The translations under genes and the position numbers were made by a program. Below the pieces are notes generated by a model, which searched no databases, was not told the origin of the DNA, and worked only from the letters and a program-made list of their open reading frames with translations. Below, in pieces: positions 45,481 to 56,699 of a stretch of 64,000 nt of DNA. Origin of the DNA: Mytilisepta virgata (taxonomy: Eukaryota > Mollusca > Bivalvia > Mytilida > Mytilidae); assembly GCA_028015205.1 (NCBI GenBank), contig CM051516.1, positions 36,656,230 to 36,720,229 of the forward strand, in the 5' to 3' direction. The stretch's first letter is position 1, and each line of letters opens with the position of its first letter.

Positions 45481-46119
45481 CTCCTTAGGCATATTTGTCC
45501 TCTTTTAATAGATCATAGTATTACACTCACAATTACACGATGTGTGTTGCGAGCAACCTGAAACCTTGAGTGTGTGTCATCTTACGACGAAATATGCATT
45601 AATCTTTTCACACAAAATATCAAGCAACTATACAGTGCTATCGCAAGCAACTATTCAGCAAAACTTTTTGTCTCAGCAAGCACCTATACAAACCAAGTTT
45701 GTATTGTTTAACATTCATTTCAATATAGGGAATTAACGAGTCAACATAGGAAATTCGTATTTAACCTGAAGATTAACTGATCATTTTAGAATTCAAAATA
45801 AATATTATTGATAGGAAGTGATTAAGAAATCACGTTTACAAAGCATTTGAAGAAGCTGTGTTGCACCAACAATAGATGATTTCGAACCATTTTTTACTTG
45901 ATATGTCTGTTATAATGAATAAATGTAGGTTTTAACAAGCATGAATTAATAACATCTTATTGTTTTAAATTCTTATCGATTTATTTCATTGAAAAATATT
46001 TTTGTAAACATGGAAAATAGTCAAAAGCTTACCTTCTCCAAAGCGTTTATCCTCATCTAGCGCTTGACAGAATCGCAACTCAAATGTTGAAAAAATACTG
46101 TACACTTTCCCTCCCACAC
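45481..46119. other. Intronic non-coding stretch of the C1q gene
   Basis: No supported feature. Confidence 0.35.
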
Positions 46120-46350
46120 TGTGTACTAGTGATCACTAACTAGCCTGTCAACGCTGAGGTTGTGAGTTCGAATCTCACCTGTGGCGGGGTATGTTCGATT
46201 CCGATCTTAATTGACCAGGATTGCCAATTTTCCTGCGTGGTTCTCTCCTGGTACTCCGGCTTCCTTCACCAATAAAAACTTGCCGCCGCGAAATTGCCAA
46301 ATGTGCTGAAAACGGCGTAAAACCCCAATTAAACAAACAAAACAATAACA
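46120..46350 (+). mobile_element. tRNA-derived SINE, 5' truncated
   Basis: A box B-like GGTTGTGAGTTCGAATCTC (46158-46176) is followed by a SINE body (GGCGGGGTATGTTCGATTCC, TTGCCAATTTTCCT, TGGTTCTCTCCTGGTACTCC, ACTCCGGCTTCC) and an AAAACGGCGTAAAACCCCAA end with an A-rich tail. Box A is not visible. The 3' half matches the form of bivalve SINEs from memory. Not a functional tRNA. Confidence 0.75.
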
Positions 46351-46847
46351 TCAACAATGATAAAAACTAGCTATCATATTAAACCCAAAATTAAAGCAGT
46401 GATCAGCACTGAGGAAAAGAGATCCATAACTGCTTTATCTTTTATATGTAGTAACGTATGATATTTTGTGTTCATGTAATACGTGTATGTTGTTGTTGTA
46501 ACTGTATTCTTCAACCAAATTTGGATAATGTATTTATTTTTTCCCTTGAATCTTTGAGGCTTATTACAATTTATTTGCCTTCTCGTTTGAAAGACATTGA
46601 CCAATTTTCGCACAAAATGCACTACAAAGATTATTAACATTGTATAATGACAACAGCCCTAAAATAATATTAAATTAATGTAAAAAACAAATAAGCGTTT
46701 TTTTTCAACTAATTACTGACGCACATTCTGAGTTGTATAATCATCACTGATCATTAAATAAATTGAAATATAAAATAATGCCATACCATCTGAGGATGGC
46801 TAAGATATATATATACAATATACATTGTCAGAAAGTATAAGGTTTAG
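46351..46847. other. Intronic non-coding stretch
   Basis: No supported feature. Confidence 0.35.
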
Positions 46848-47214
46848 ACCACACCAAATTGATTTTTAGTTCTTTGGATTTTTTTTTATGGAAAAAATAG
46901 GTGCCAGCGAGCGAAATTTTAATTTTTTTTCCTTGAGGACTAATTTTTTCAGACAAAATTCAAATTTACGTGCGGCACAATTTTTTTTAACTACATGTAG
47001 AATATTGCAAAAATCGAAGAAAACCTAAATTTTTGTCAAATTTTAGGAGCGTGCGAACACATTTTATTTTTTATATCTTGAAAAGAGAAGAATTTGGGGT
47101 GAATTTTCAGCATTTTTTCAAAATGAAGCGGCAGAAAAGTTTTTTCTTAAAAATTACCAAGTCCGAATACCGGAGAGACGAAATCCAAAGAACCAAATGC
47201 CAATTTGGTGTGGT
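46848..47214. mobile_element. MITE-like element with about 35-bp inverted ends
   Basis: Left arm ACCACACCAAATTGATTTTT..TTCTTTGGATT (46848-46881) pairs with the right arm AATCCAAAGAACCAAATGCC..GGTGTGGT (47182-47214), with about 300 bp between them. No transposase. The 127-codon open frame starting in it reads into the right arm and is not taken as a gene. Confidence 0.7.
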
Positions 47215-47881
47215 TTTATTTGTACGAGCCTTAGAAACGTATATAAATGCGAGGCTTACCGTGTCGCGGCGAGAACAAATCAACTGTATATTTCTGATAC
47301 TTTACGTATGTTGTGTTTATCCTGCCCGCAACAATAAATTGTTATCTGTTTTTTCGAGGCATGAAAATGGAACCTTTAGAGCTGAGATGAAGAACGAGCG
47401 TTGGCGAGTAATCTAAGGAAACATGGCGTCATAAACACTGTAAATCAGAACGAAATACAGACTATCGTTGAATGTGAGGACAAGGGTACCAGGAGACTAT
47501 TATGCTACTGACCCAATATTGAAAACAATATCAGGCAGGCTACATTGGTCAGCTAAAGACGTAGTTGCAATAATAAAAACAAAGTGCATTCCCAATATCG
47601 CGAAACGAATACTAAAGCATTAAGAAAGAGTGAGTGTCTATTGGACCAAACCCAAAAACCAAGGCGAATTTGTGAAAACAGTGACAAAGCTAACAAAGCT
47701 AACAAAGCTAACAATGATAAAACCAAAGAAGAAACACATAGTAAACGAATGAAAATCAGAACAGGACAACACAAAAAGGTTGAATGCTGTGAATTGTCCG
47801 GTGAATTATTTAGTATGTAATGATAAATCTGCCTAGTTAATTTTCTTATTTACTATAGCTACATTGTATGTAATGACAAAC
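47215..47881. other. Intronic stretch with a short (CTAACAAAG)n run near 47690-47712
   Basis: No gene supported. The short tandem GCTAACAAA run is the only structure. Confidence 0.35.
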
Positions 47882-48674
47882 CTGTCTGGTTCATGTCTGT
47901 TATCTGATGTTTAACTTCCTTGATATTACCGTCCGTCTGAACCATGCTTCTCTCGAGCTGTTGTATTTGTTTCAGGGAAGTATTTCGGAAGTCATTGGTC
48001 TGTGTTTCCAAATTTCCAATTTTCTGGTGTGCTATATTTGTACGGTTCAACAAAGCAATGAAATCTTGACTACGAGAAGTGGCATCTGACGATAGACGTG
48101 AGACCTTGGAATTTATAGTACCCATTTTGTTACTTAACAATTCTATATTTTGTTGTAACATTGTAATATTCTGAATATCTGTCGCCAACTTAGAATGAGA
48201 AAATGCGTTTATCTCTTGTTTTAACTACATTGTTACATTACTGCAATTTGTAACCTGACTTTTGAATAATATATTATCCCGTTTTAAAGCTTCGTTTTCA
48301 GTTTTCACGAGTGTTAGTTCAGTCTGTAAGACTTTTACTGTATTCTGAAAGCTATTTTGTTTGTTTGTTAACTGAGTTATAGTTTGTTTTAATACGGATG
48401 TTTCATTCCGTAGTTCATCCACTATCCGACAATCAACAATACCGTTATTCGTCTTCAACGCAGCAACTTCTTGTTTTACAGATTTTAGCTCACTTTGGAG
48501 CTGTAGAACAAAACTTTCCATCTGAGTCAACTTTTGCTTTTGAGCTCCTAGGACGTCCAATAGGATAAGATAACGACTGTCTGTCATTACCTGGCCTCCT
48601 CCGGGAGATGCTGTCGGATTAGTATTGAGCAGAATCCATGACAAAAGAGGACCGACAACAAAATAACGAAACAT
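47882..48674 (-). CDS. C1q-domain-containing protein, exon 1 (signal peptide, coiled coil), in-frame TAG
   Basis: The ATG at 48674 starts a hydrophobic leader (MFRYFVVGPLLSWILLN), a signal peptide. Then a long heptad-rich coiled coil runs to the exon end (LQSELKSVKQEVAALKT, LKQTITQLTNKQNSFQ; later LLSNKMGTINSKVSRL, IKEVKHQITDMNQ). The exon ends in phase 1 at a donor CAG|GTTTGT (GT at 47880-47881), fitting the C1q exon at 35488. Exon 1 is 264 codons plus one base; codon 150 is TAG (48225-48227) and the same frame continues on both sides with the same coiled-coil character. The gene is therefore a null allele or pseudogene, or a 48-nt in-frame intron (48189-48236, GT...AG) removes the stop. Family proteins have coiled-coil stalks and a C-terminal C1q head, acting extracellularly in recognition. 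Confidence 0.85.
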
Positions 48675-49374
48675 CCAATCATATTTACCACTTACATACG
48701 AATGATAGGTTTAGTACAACTTGAACGAACTGTGTTAACTTTAAAATTCAAAGTTCATTATGTAATAATAAGCACAAAAATTTATCAGTTTTATCATAAT
48801 TGAGATATCTAGTAAATAAACATATAATATACAAATATAATTTCTCGCTATTTCAGTATGGATAAAAAGGAGAAAATATCCCAGTGACTAATAACTCAGG
48901 AAACAAACTTTGTCCTTATCCAATAATGTCAAAAAATATCGAATCGAAAAACTGTGAAATAGAAAATCCGTTTTTGCAAGAAATGATACACCTGCTGTAA
49001 TAATTAATTACAACCAAAGGAAACAAAAAATGCAGTAACAGTTTTTAATTAAAGTTTGGAGAAATATTGGAAACTTCCCTAAAAAACTTCCAGCTTTTGA
49101 ACAAGTTACCGTCAACTGAGTCCGAATCAATCATTATAACAAGATAGTTCAAGCCCGATAATGGATAAATTCAAACGCATGTCGTGTTTATAAGTATTAC
49201 GCATTGACAATATTAAAGATTCACACTTTGTCAAAAAGAGTTTAAAGTTTTTATGATATGATCAATAACTCCAAAATGACATAGAACAGATGTTAAACTA
49301 TTGTGATTCACTAAATGTTTTAGACGGGAGTCGTACGTAAAAATTGAATGCTATTGTACTCCTATGAGGCGGAC
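48675..49374. other. 5' flank of the C1q gene
   Basis: Likely promoter region on the minus strand. No clear TATA box could be separated from the AT-rich background. Confidence 0.35.
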
Positions 49375-49488
49375 TTTATTCAAGTGCTACTACGTGAAAA
49401 CAAAAAGAAACTAGCCCCATCCTTTACTTTCACTTTTCGTTATATATATGATGTGTGTCGTTAAATAACGACAAATTCCAAGACTTTC
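49375..49488 (+). pseudogene. Penelope-like RT fragment
   Basis: Reads LLRENKKKLAPSFTFTFRYI, ending YDV, matching the RT region LLKEKQKKLARTFNFSFRYI of the larger copy at 50298-50360, whose catalytic YIDD is replaced here by YIYD. It is cut by the 292-bp repeat at 49489. Confidence 0.6.
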
Positions 49489-49780
49489 TTTTATCACGTA
49501 TTTTTGTTAGACAAGACCTAAATAAATGTTTCTTTGTTCCTCTTTATATATCGGAAAAAGAACATCGACGCGACAAAACATTGGCAAAAGTCCGTATATT
49601 CTAAATCCAAGTAAAGGACAAAGTCATGAACACAACAAACAAACGCCACAAGGATACATAAACATGTCTGTTTAAATGAATAAAAATATATAATGAACTA
49701 CTAAACAAACAAAGAACAAGACAACACACAAACTAAAGCACCATATAAATTTATAAAAATTAAGCGAAATAATTTATACA
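49489..49780 (+). repeat. Dispersed repeat, copy 2, between two Penelope-like pieces
   Basis: Near-identical to 33530-33815. Its right edge (TTTATACA) directly abuts the Penelope-like sequence starting at 49781. Confidence 0.75.
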
Positions 49781-51060
49781 TTGTCTCAACTTCTAACTGT
49801 TATTTTAACAGCTGTTAAAACGGGCCTCCAAAGTTATTGTGAGGCAAGCTATTTAAGAAGTGGTATCAATCAAATGTGGATATTAAAGAACTCCAAAGAC
49901 TTAAAGGATATTTTAGGATCTCGGTCCATTTCAGTCTGTAACAGCATAAAAACATTTGATTTCTCTACCCCCTATACCACCATTCCTCATTCACAACTGA
50001 AGAAGTTAAAAGATCTAATCCGTCGATGCTTTCAAAATAAAAATGGCAACAACAGATACACATACCTTGTCATTGGTAGAGATAAATCATACTTTGTTAA
50101 ATACCACTCTAAATCTAACAAAAAATATACAGAGGACGAAATTGTCCTGATGATTGAATGTTTGATCGACAACATATTTGTTCATTTTGGTGGACGTGTT
50201 TTCCAACAGACAATTGGCATTCCTATGGGTACTAATTGTGCGCCACTACTGGCCGACTTGTTCCTTTACTCATATGAGGCATACTTCCTTGACGGGCTTC
50301 TTAAGGAAAAACAGAAGAAATTAGCCCGTACCTTTAATTTCAGCTTCCGCTACATAGATGATGTCTTATCACTCAACAATTCACGTTTTCGAATTTCTTA
50401 CATCTCATCTATCCCAATGAGCCCGAAATTAAGGATACAACAGACACTGCCAAGTCTGCATCTTATCTTGACCTTCACCTCGAAAATGACACCAGAGGAA
50501 GGTTGAATACAAAACTTTACGACAAACGGGATGAATTTGACTTTCCAATCGTCAACGTCCCATTTTTGAACGTCAATATTCCAGAAGCGCCGGCGTATGG
50601 AGTATATATTTCACAGCTCATACGTTATTCAGAGCTTGTGACATATACATTGACTTCCTGGACAAAGCCCGGCTTCTGACAGAAAAGTTGCTCAGACAGG
50701 GGTACGTTGCTCCTAAGGTAAAGTCATCCTTATTAAAGTTTTATGGGCGTCATCATGACTTGGTTGACAGGTATGAAAAAATCGTTTCCCAAATGTAAAT
50801 GGGCCTGTTCCATTGATATTATCCCTTCCTCATATCGGATTTGACTTGGACAGCATGGCGGGTATCCTGCAGGAAGCAGAGACTGCTTACTCTTCCGGGG
50901 CACCTGAGTCTACCCCCGGTTTTTTGGTGGGGTCCATGTTGTTCATATGTTTTTAGTTTTTAATTGTAGTGCATGTATTGTTTTGGTCTTGTCTTCGTTG
51001 TTCTCCGGAGTTTGTCAGTTGTTACGATTTTTGTCTCCTTCGAATATCCCTTTGGTTTTT
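49781..51060 (+). pseudogene. Penelope-like retroelement, RT domain and 3' region, frameshifted
   Basis: The first 241 codons (49781-50506) carry Penelope-type RT motifs: SIKTFDFSTPYTTIP, VFQQTIGIPMGTNCAPLLAD and the catalytic FRYIDDVLSLN (YIDD). A frameshift near 50390 moves the frame; further text (NEPEIKDTTDTAKSASYLDL, DKRDEFDFPIVNVPFLN) follows, then another break near 50630, then LLTEKLLRQG and FYGRHHDLVDRY to about 50800. No GIY-YIG endonuclease was identified. The 3' tail near 50870-50990 is shared with the remnants at 45280 and 54060. The start lacks an ATG, so the 5' part is missing. Confidence 0.8.
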
Positions 51061-51204
51061 CTTGACTTTATTTCATACATGTATATTTTTTAATGATTAA
51101 GAGACAATTTGTAAAAGCAGTTTTGTTTGTTTCTGAATCCCATTATCATTTATTGTATTATATTTTTGTAATTGTATTTTATTGATTCAATTGATATTGT
51201 TTAA

Positions 51205-51665
51205 ACCAACAGGGAACTATACGTACCAAGAGAATTACAGTAACAGAGACTTACACGTACAAAATGTACCAAGTGAATTACAGGAACAGAGACTTACACG
51301 TACCAAGATTATTACAGGAATAGATACTTACACGTACCAAGTGAATTACAGAAACAGGGAACTACACGTACCAAGATTATGACAGGAACAGATAATTACA
51401 CGTACCAAGTGAATTACAGAAACAGGGAACTACACGTACCAATATTATGACAGGAACAGATACTTACACGTACCAAGTGAATTACAGAAACAGGGAACTA
51501 CACGTAACAACATTATTACAGGAACAGCTACTTACACGTACCAAGTGAATTACAGAAACAGGGAACTACACATACCAAGATTATTACAGGAACCTACTTA
51601 CACGTAACAAGTGAATTACAGAAACAGGGAACTACGCCAACCAAGATTATTACAGGACAACAAGG
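51205..51665 (+). repeat. Minisatellite, about seven units of about 67 bp
   Basis: Units containing CACGTACCAAGTGAATTACA, then AACAGGGAACTACACGTACC and AAGATTATTACAGGAACAG repeat from 51205 to 51665. Period about 67-68 bp, with variation among units. Confidence 0.75.
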
Positions 51666-51739
51666 TTATTGAAAACATGTTTCTAGATAAAGAACACATG
51701 ACAAAAGGAATTAGTAGAAATTAGTTTGCATTATAATAT

Positions 51740-51985
51740 TGGTATTGCAATGTTTGGTGCAGTCCCTTTACCGAAAAAAATCAGTCTCCTGCAAATTTTT
51801 GCTGCACACATGATGTTTGTTACAAATATTCTGCAACTCTGCTGCAAACATTTTACCATGCAAATTAGTGTTTGCTGCTGACCTGCGGCAAACAAATTTG
51901 TGCAAATGAGTTTTCCTGCGGGTCTGCTGCAAATGCGCAGAAAATTTGTTCGCTGCAGGTCTGCTACAAACACGTTGCAAGTTTA
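51740..51985. repeat. Imperfect CTGCAAA-rich tandem block
   Basis: Repeats of CTGC(A/T)(A/G)A-type words such as CTGCTGCAAAC, GACCTGCGGCAAAC and GGTCTGCTGCAAATG. Open frames on both strands are by-products of the repetition. Confidence 0.5.
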
Positions 51986-53079
51986 CACATTACGCAGATC
52001 AAGCATCTATTTGTATTCGCATGGAACTTGGCCAGTAAAAATGTGTTAATGTATAAATGAATTAAAATGTGTTCATGTATATTTCTGTCAGTGCTTCGCA
52101 TATTTCTACTAGTTGTATTGTTTCGTATTCAATGTTATTGAAAACGTTATTATTGTAATAAAGCATATTGTAAAAAATATCATTTTTTCTTTTTCTTTTG
52201 TATGAGAAAAGATTCAGATACACTTAGAAACATCTGATTTTATATTGCACGCAATAACAAAAAACAACTCTTTAGAAATATATTATTATTATATTATTAT
52301 TATTATATAATAATTCGTCGCCACGAGTTTTTTTTTTTCTTCACCATAAATTTTTAACCAATAATCTTTCGTAGCGAAGTTATGTCGCCAATGTAGAGCC
52401 GTTTAATTTGATCTGACAATTCAGTACTCTTGTTCTCATTTCATGATAACATTCCTGAAGGACACGTTATCAAAGTTGTTACTATTATCATCAGAATTCT
52501 GAAATCGGTCAAAGGAAAAATACCTGTACCAAAATTAAGGCTTTCCATTTGTGTGTATTAATTGCCTTTTTGGTTGGTAGGTGATATTTTATTTAGCTCA
52601 AAGTTTTAACTTTTCTTCGCATAGCTCAGATAATATTTTTTAATTATTATATAATTTGTGTGTGTTTTTACTTTTTTCCCTAAAAGATCATGAATAAAAA
52701 ATACACATAACAGCTTTCAGCTTTAACGAAAAAAAATATACATGTAACTTTAATAAAGACAAAGTTTTTAAAGTTTTAAAGTTTAACTGGAATCAACTGA
52801 ATATGTGTTTCTAAGGTCTCCCAATTATGTATTTTGTTTCATAATGAAGTATTCCGTAACTTTTGATTACCCTTCTCATTCTAACCTTATGTAAATATCA
52901 ATCACAATAAACAGATAGAACATGTATTGTTTGTTAGAATCGGTGTGGTTTCTAAGAAAATAAGCCATTTCCTTACCTAATACATGACATTAACAGACAG
53001 TTATGTTTATTCTAAAGAAAATATCTCCTTTAAACATTAACCTGACAATTATGTACCATTTTTGTTTTGAATTAATTAG
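51986..53079. other. Upstream intron or 5' flank of the cysteine-rich peptide gene
   Basis: The exon with the signal peptide should lie upstream, but I could not find it here. An ATTATT microsatellite sits near 52277-52312. Confidence 0.4.
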
Positions 53080-53184
53080 GTATTTCATCTGCACGTGATT
53101 GTACAAATAATAAGGATTGCATATATTCATGCGCTGATAACTACCATGAGCAGTGTGTTAACAGCATGTGTCAATGTGTGAATC
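53080..53184 (+). CDS. Cvsi-like small cysteine-rich secreted peptide, exon with repeat 1
   Basis: A pyrimidine-poor but usable 3' splice site (TTAG at 53076-53079) and a consensus donor (ATC|GTAAGT at 53185) bound 105 bases. They encode ISSARDCTNNKDCIYSCAD and then NYHEQCVNSMCQCVN: six cysteines with spacing C-x5-C-x3-C-x7-C-x4-C-x-C. The exon ends in phase 1 (a lone C). It joins with AT of the next exon at 57783 to make a His codon. The two exons together hold 12 cysteines in two similar modules, as in the oyster protease inhibitors Cvsi-1/Cvsi-2 (from memory of that family). The likely role is extracellular inhibition of proteases, but inhibition is not shown by the sequence. The signal-peptide exon upstream was not found. 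Confidence 0.7.
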
Positions 53185-53524
53185 GTAAGTACTTTTAAAA
53201 TTAACAGAAATTAGGATATGTCAATGTTAGATGTTATTTACACTTTATGAAGTATCTTAAATCTTAACAATGTGCAAAATGAATTTTTAAATGTCTGAAT
53301 CGTAAGTATTTTAATTATAAACAAAATTTTAATGTAAACGTTTCGTATAAACGTCATGTGTCAAATTGTAGAATCTTCAATATATGAGATGTGTGTAAAT
53401 ATCATAGCTTAGTTTCAAGGTCATAAGTATCTTAAACAATACTACAGTGTAAATGGCACGTGTGAATGTTACTATTTGTATCTTAAGTATAAACAGTGTG
53501 CATATGGAAGAGAACGGATACTGG
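53185..53524. repeat. Decayed copies of the exon/donor boundary downstream of the exon
   Basis: TGAATCGTAAGTA with a T-rich follow-on recurs at about 53296, and looser versions (GTCATAAGTATCTTAAA, TATCTTAAGTATAAACAGTG) at about 53420 and 53490, and GTCGTAAATATCTTAAATA near 55043. They look like decayed partial duplications of the region around the 53184 donor. Weak evidence. Confidence 0.3.
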
Positions 53525-54180
53525 GGTAAATATCACAGAGATTTTATTCCATTCTCTGAATTGGTCAGACCAAAAAAGCCATGCAGTTGTCCAGAAACGA
53601 TCTTCAATAAACGGGAGACCCACACTATATGACCTTAATTACCCAATCAAATAACCAAGTATATTAATCATTGGAAACATCACATCAAATCTTATCTAGA
53701 CTTGTACATAGATAATAAAGGGCGATTGGAATAAAAATTTTAGGACAAACATGATGATTTTAATTTTCCGATTGTGAACTTCCCCTTTCTTAGTAGTAAC
53801 ATACCAAGATCTCCAATCTATGGTGTATACATTTGACAGTTGACTCGTTACTGCCATGCATGTGATATATACGACGTCTTTCTTGGCACAGCGATATTGC
53901 TAGTCCGTTAATTTCAACACTTAAAAAAAATTACGGTCTTCATCACGAATTCATTGGCCGATACGAACTTTCTATCTCAGGTATGAGAGTAATTATCTTC
54001 AATTAGATTTCACGTCCTTCTGGAAATGACACCTTCCCGGACTCGATACTTCACTGGATTTTACTCTATGGTAATGTTTACCCTTTAAGCACCTGATGTC
54101 ATTCCCGGTTTTTAGTTGTAGTTCAAATTGCTAGTGTTTTTGTTTCTGTGCTGTCTTGTTTTATTTTTGTTTAGTTCAAT
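53525..54180 (+). pseudogene. Penelope-like element fragment (3' half)
   Basis: Text such as DDFNFPIVNFPFLSSNIP matches the Penelope-like copy (FPIVNVPFLNVNIP near 50537). LTRYCHACDIYDVFLGT and HHEFIGRYELSISG follow with breaks, and the tail near 54060-54170 (GATGTCATTCCCGGTTTTTA) is shared with the other copies. Several stops; not coding. It lies inside the intron of the cysteine-rich peptide gene. Confidence 0.65.
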
Positions 54181-55633
54181 ATATATGTGTTTTATTATTA
54201 TTTAAGTTGTATATGTATTCTTTTGGCATTATCTTCCATTCTTATGACTGTCTTTTCCTTTGGATTTCCAATTTACGGACTTTTCCCATTGTTTTGTCGC
54301 TCTGGTATTCTTTTGCCGAAATTCGTTATGACATTATACGTATTTTCTTGCGTCCAGTTTAGAATTTTCTGGAAGATGAAAGGATCTTTTGACGGTTTAT
54401 AGTATAAATAATCGCTGAATTCACCGAACTACGCAGTAAATCACGAGTTATTTACAGCTGTAGTTCTGCCGCAAGTTGTTTATTTATGGTACAGAATTTA
54501 GTTTTTAGCAGAAATAATTTTAAATAAATTGGACTATGTCTCCTCGGCAATTGTGACGTCACTTCCTAGAGTGAAATACCTGTTGTTCTTTTCACATGTG
54601 ATTTACCAGATGTTCTTTCACTCGGATACTTCGGCAAATCACCGGTTATAATGTAATGAGTACAATTTATTGTTTTGGGGCTGTTTTCCCAATTACAGCA
54701 CTTCCTTCGACCCTAAATGTAATCAAAGTGAAGTTTAGGTCACAAGAAAAGTGTAACGGACGGACAGACAGATTAAGAGATAACAATAACCTCGAAAATT
54801 CGTAGAAAATGCAGAGTTGGATCAAGGATTACAACCAAACGACAATGGAAGTAGGATATCAGGCACAAATTATACCATAAACTTCGTACGGTTCAAATAT
54901 CTTTTGAGACATGGACCTTCTACTTAAATAGTTGGCAAACGAAAAATAAAAAAACAACCATCAAATTTGCATGGTGTTATCGATCATAGTAAAACAGTGT
55001 GTAAATTGTAAGAAGCGTGTGAATCGTTCGTGTCATGTTTTAGGTCGTAAATATCTTAAATATGACAAGTGTGGTTATGACATGTGTCGGTAAACGACAA
55101 ATATCACGTGACATTAAGATCGCCAGTTTCTTATATGCTTGATGAAAGTACCTGACCAGAAAGTTGAGGAACAATATTTTTGGAAATAATTATTTTAAAA
55201 AAGGTTTTTTTTTCGCTACATTTCCCAGTTTTCCATATGCAGTTCACCCTGATGTCCCACACTCCTTCTCGGCCTATGTTTGCATTTTTCTGTTGATTAG
55301 CTGTTTGACAAATATGCAGAAAATGTTAACAGAAACACTTGTATTAACTTATATTAGTGAACAGGGATTTTGGTTGTAAAAAAGTATCCATATTGGTATG
55401 TACCAAGTCAAAGGGTAGTAAAATCTCAATAAATGATTTGAATAAACACCAGGGCATATTTACCAAAAATGAAAGTTCTATTAATTCCATTTTCAGAAAT
55501 ACTTATATTAACAGGACTACAACACGTAAACGGAAAACCCCAATCCTTTTGTTTCTGTTCTGTTTCAATGCGGTCTTCACAAAAATTGTAGCGTTTTCAT
55601 CTGGAGCTCAGCTGATAATGTGAACATCTTAAT
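54181..55633. other. Intronic non-coding stretch
   Basis: No supported feature; a short donor-like repeat near 55043 is noted above. Confidence 0.35.
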
Positions 55634-55790
55634 GAAGGATTGACTATATTTTTTTTCATTCTATGAAGAAATAACCTCAATGACGTAGTGCACACTAAAT
55701 AACCCGCGTAGCGGGTTATTTGAAAGTGTGCACCATGTGCATTGAGGTTATTTCGAATTGACTGAAAACAAAATTACTGTCAATCCTTAT
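55634..55790. mobile_element. Foldback palindrome, about 157 bp
   Basis: AAGGATTGAC...GAAATAACCTCAATG on the left pairs with CATTGAGGTTATTTC...GTCAATCCTT on the right. The tip is AATAACCCGCG-TA-GCGGGTTATT, a perfect GC-rich hairpin like that at 21820-21847. The outer arms pair out to 55790. Confidence 0.75.
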
Positions 55791-56504
55791 AATGTAATTC
55801 CAGTGGTTTTTTTGACGTCTAAAACGTCGGGATTCCCTTTAATGACGTCATAGTAGAAAAAAATTTTTGTCTTTGACATGATAGAAAAAATTCGACCAAT
55901 CAAATGACGCGTTACATTCCATATTAAATTGTATACAAAGAACATGTAAATGGCATTAGTTTGAACTGGATACTTCAGTGTGTAGATCACCTCTGCTGTA
56001 GTCTTACGTTTGCAGACCGTATCTGTTTGACTAGAATTCATGGAAATTTCACGTTCATTTGTATATATGTCATATGTATAAATAACACACAAAGAAATAC
56101 AGAAGGAATTTATAACAATAACATATTTTTGTTAAATTTTATATATCACTATAAGAACTGAATAAAGCTTAGCTATTATGCTATGACCACCATATAAAAT
56201 CGGTGGAATTACTACAGACAATCGTTCTTTGAGAAATATTTTTATAGTCAAATTTCTTTTCAATTTGAAAATGATGACACTGGTCTTATATGTTCTTGAT
56301 ACCTACAAATGAAATTAAACGTAGATTTAAAAATACTTTAAAAAATGTACAATACAACATATATACATGTATAGTAATTGTAGGATTTTCTGTATAAAAC
56401 TTTATAGAGGACAGTCTTGACCAAACCTTTATATAGGAGTAAAAACAAATCAAAACATTGAGCGATAGAGAAGTAGGTTATGGTGTGCATAAAATGAGTC
56501 TAAA
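55791..56504. other. Intronic non-coding stretch
   Basis: Open frames on both strands near 55787-56161 have no recognisable content. No gene supported. Confidence 0.35.
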
Positions 56505-56675
56505 GCACTAAAATCGACATCGGGAAAGTTCAAAAATGACATACCAATCAATCCACGCGACCCAACAACCAGAACGCCCAGACAAAATAATAACAGAAAA
56601 GAGCACAAAAAATCAAACACTAACCCCACTATTGGTAAATAACTATACTAATTGAGACTATCCCGAATCTCACTT
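56505..56675 (+). repeat. Dispersed repeat, copy 2
   Basis: Matches 4845-5010: CATACCAATCAATC, CCCAACA..AGAAC and AATAACA.AAAAG blocks in the same order. Same orientation. Confidence 0.55.
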
Positions 56676-56699
56676 GATTCTATATCTTTTATGTTTTTA

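Noticed and set aside
46120..46190. Possible tRNA gene (box B at 46158)
   Set aside because: No box A or cloverleaf; downstream sequence is a SINE body.
47033..47416. 127-codon plus-strand open frame
   Set aside because: No ATG start, lies mostly inside a MITE-like element and runs through its right inverted arm; no domain or coding texture.
51731..52060. Overlapping open frames in the CTGCAAA block
   Set aside because: Three frames on two strands remain open because of the repeated word; no leader or domain.
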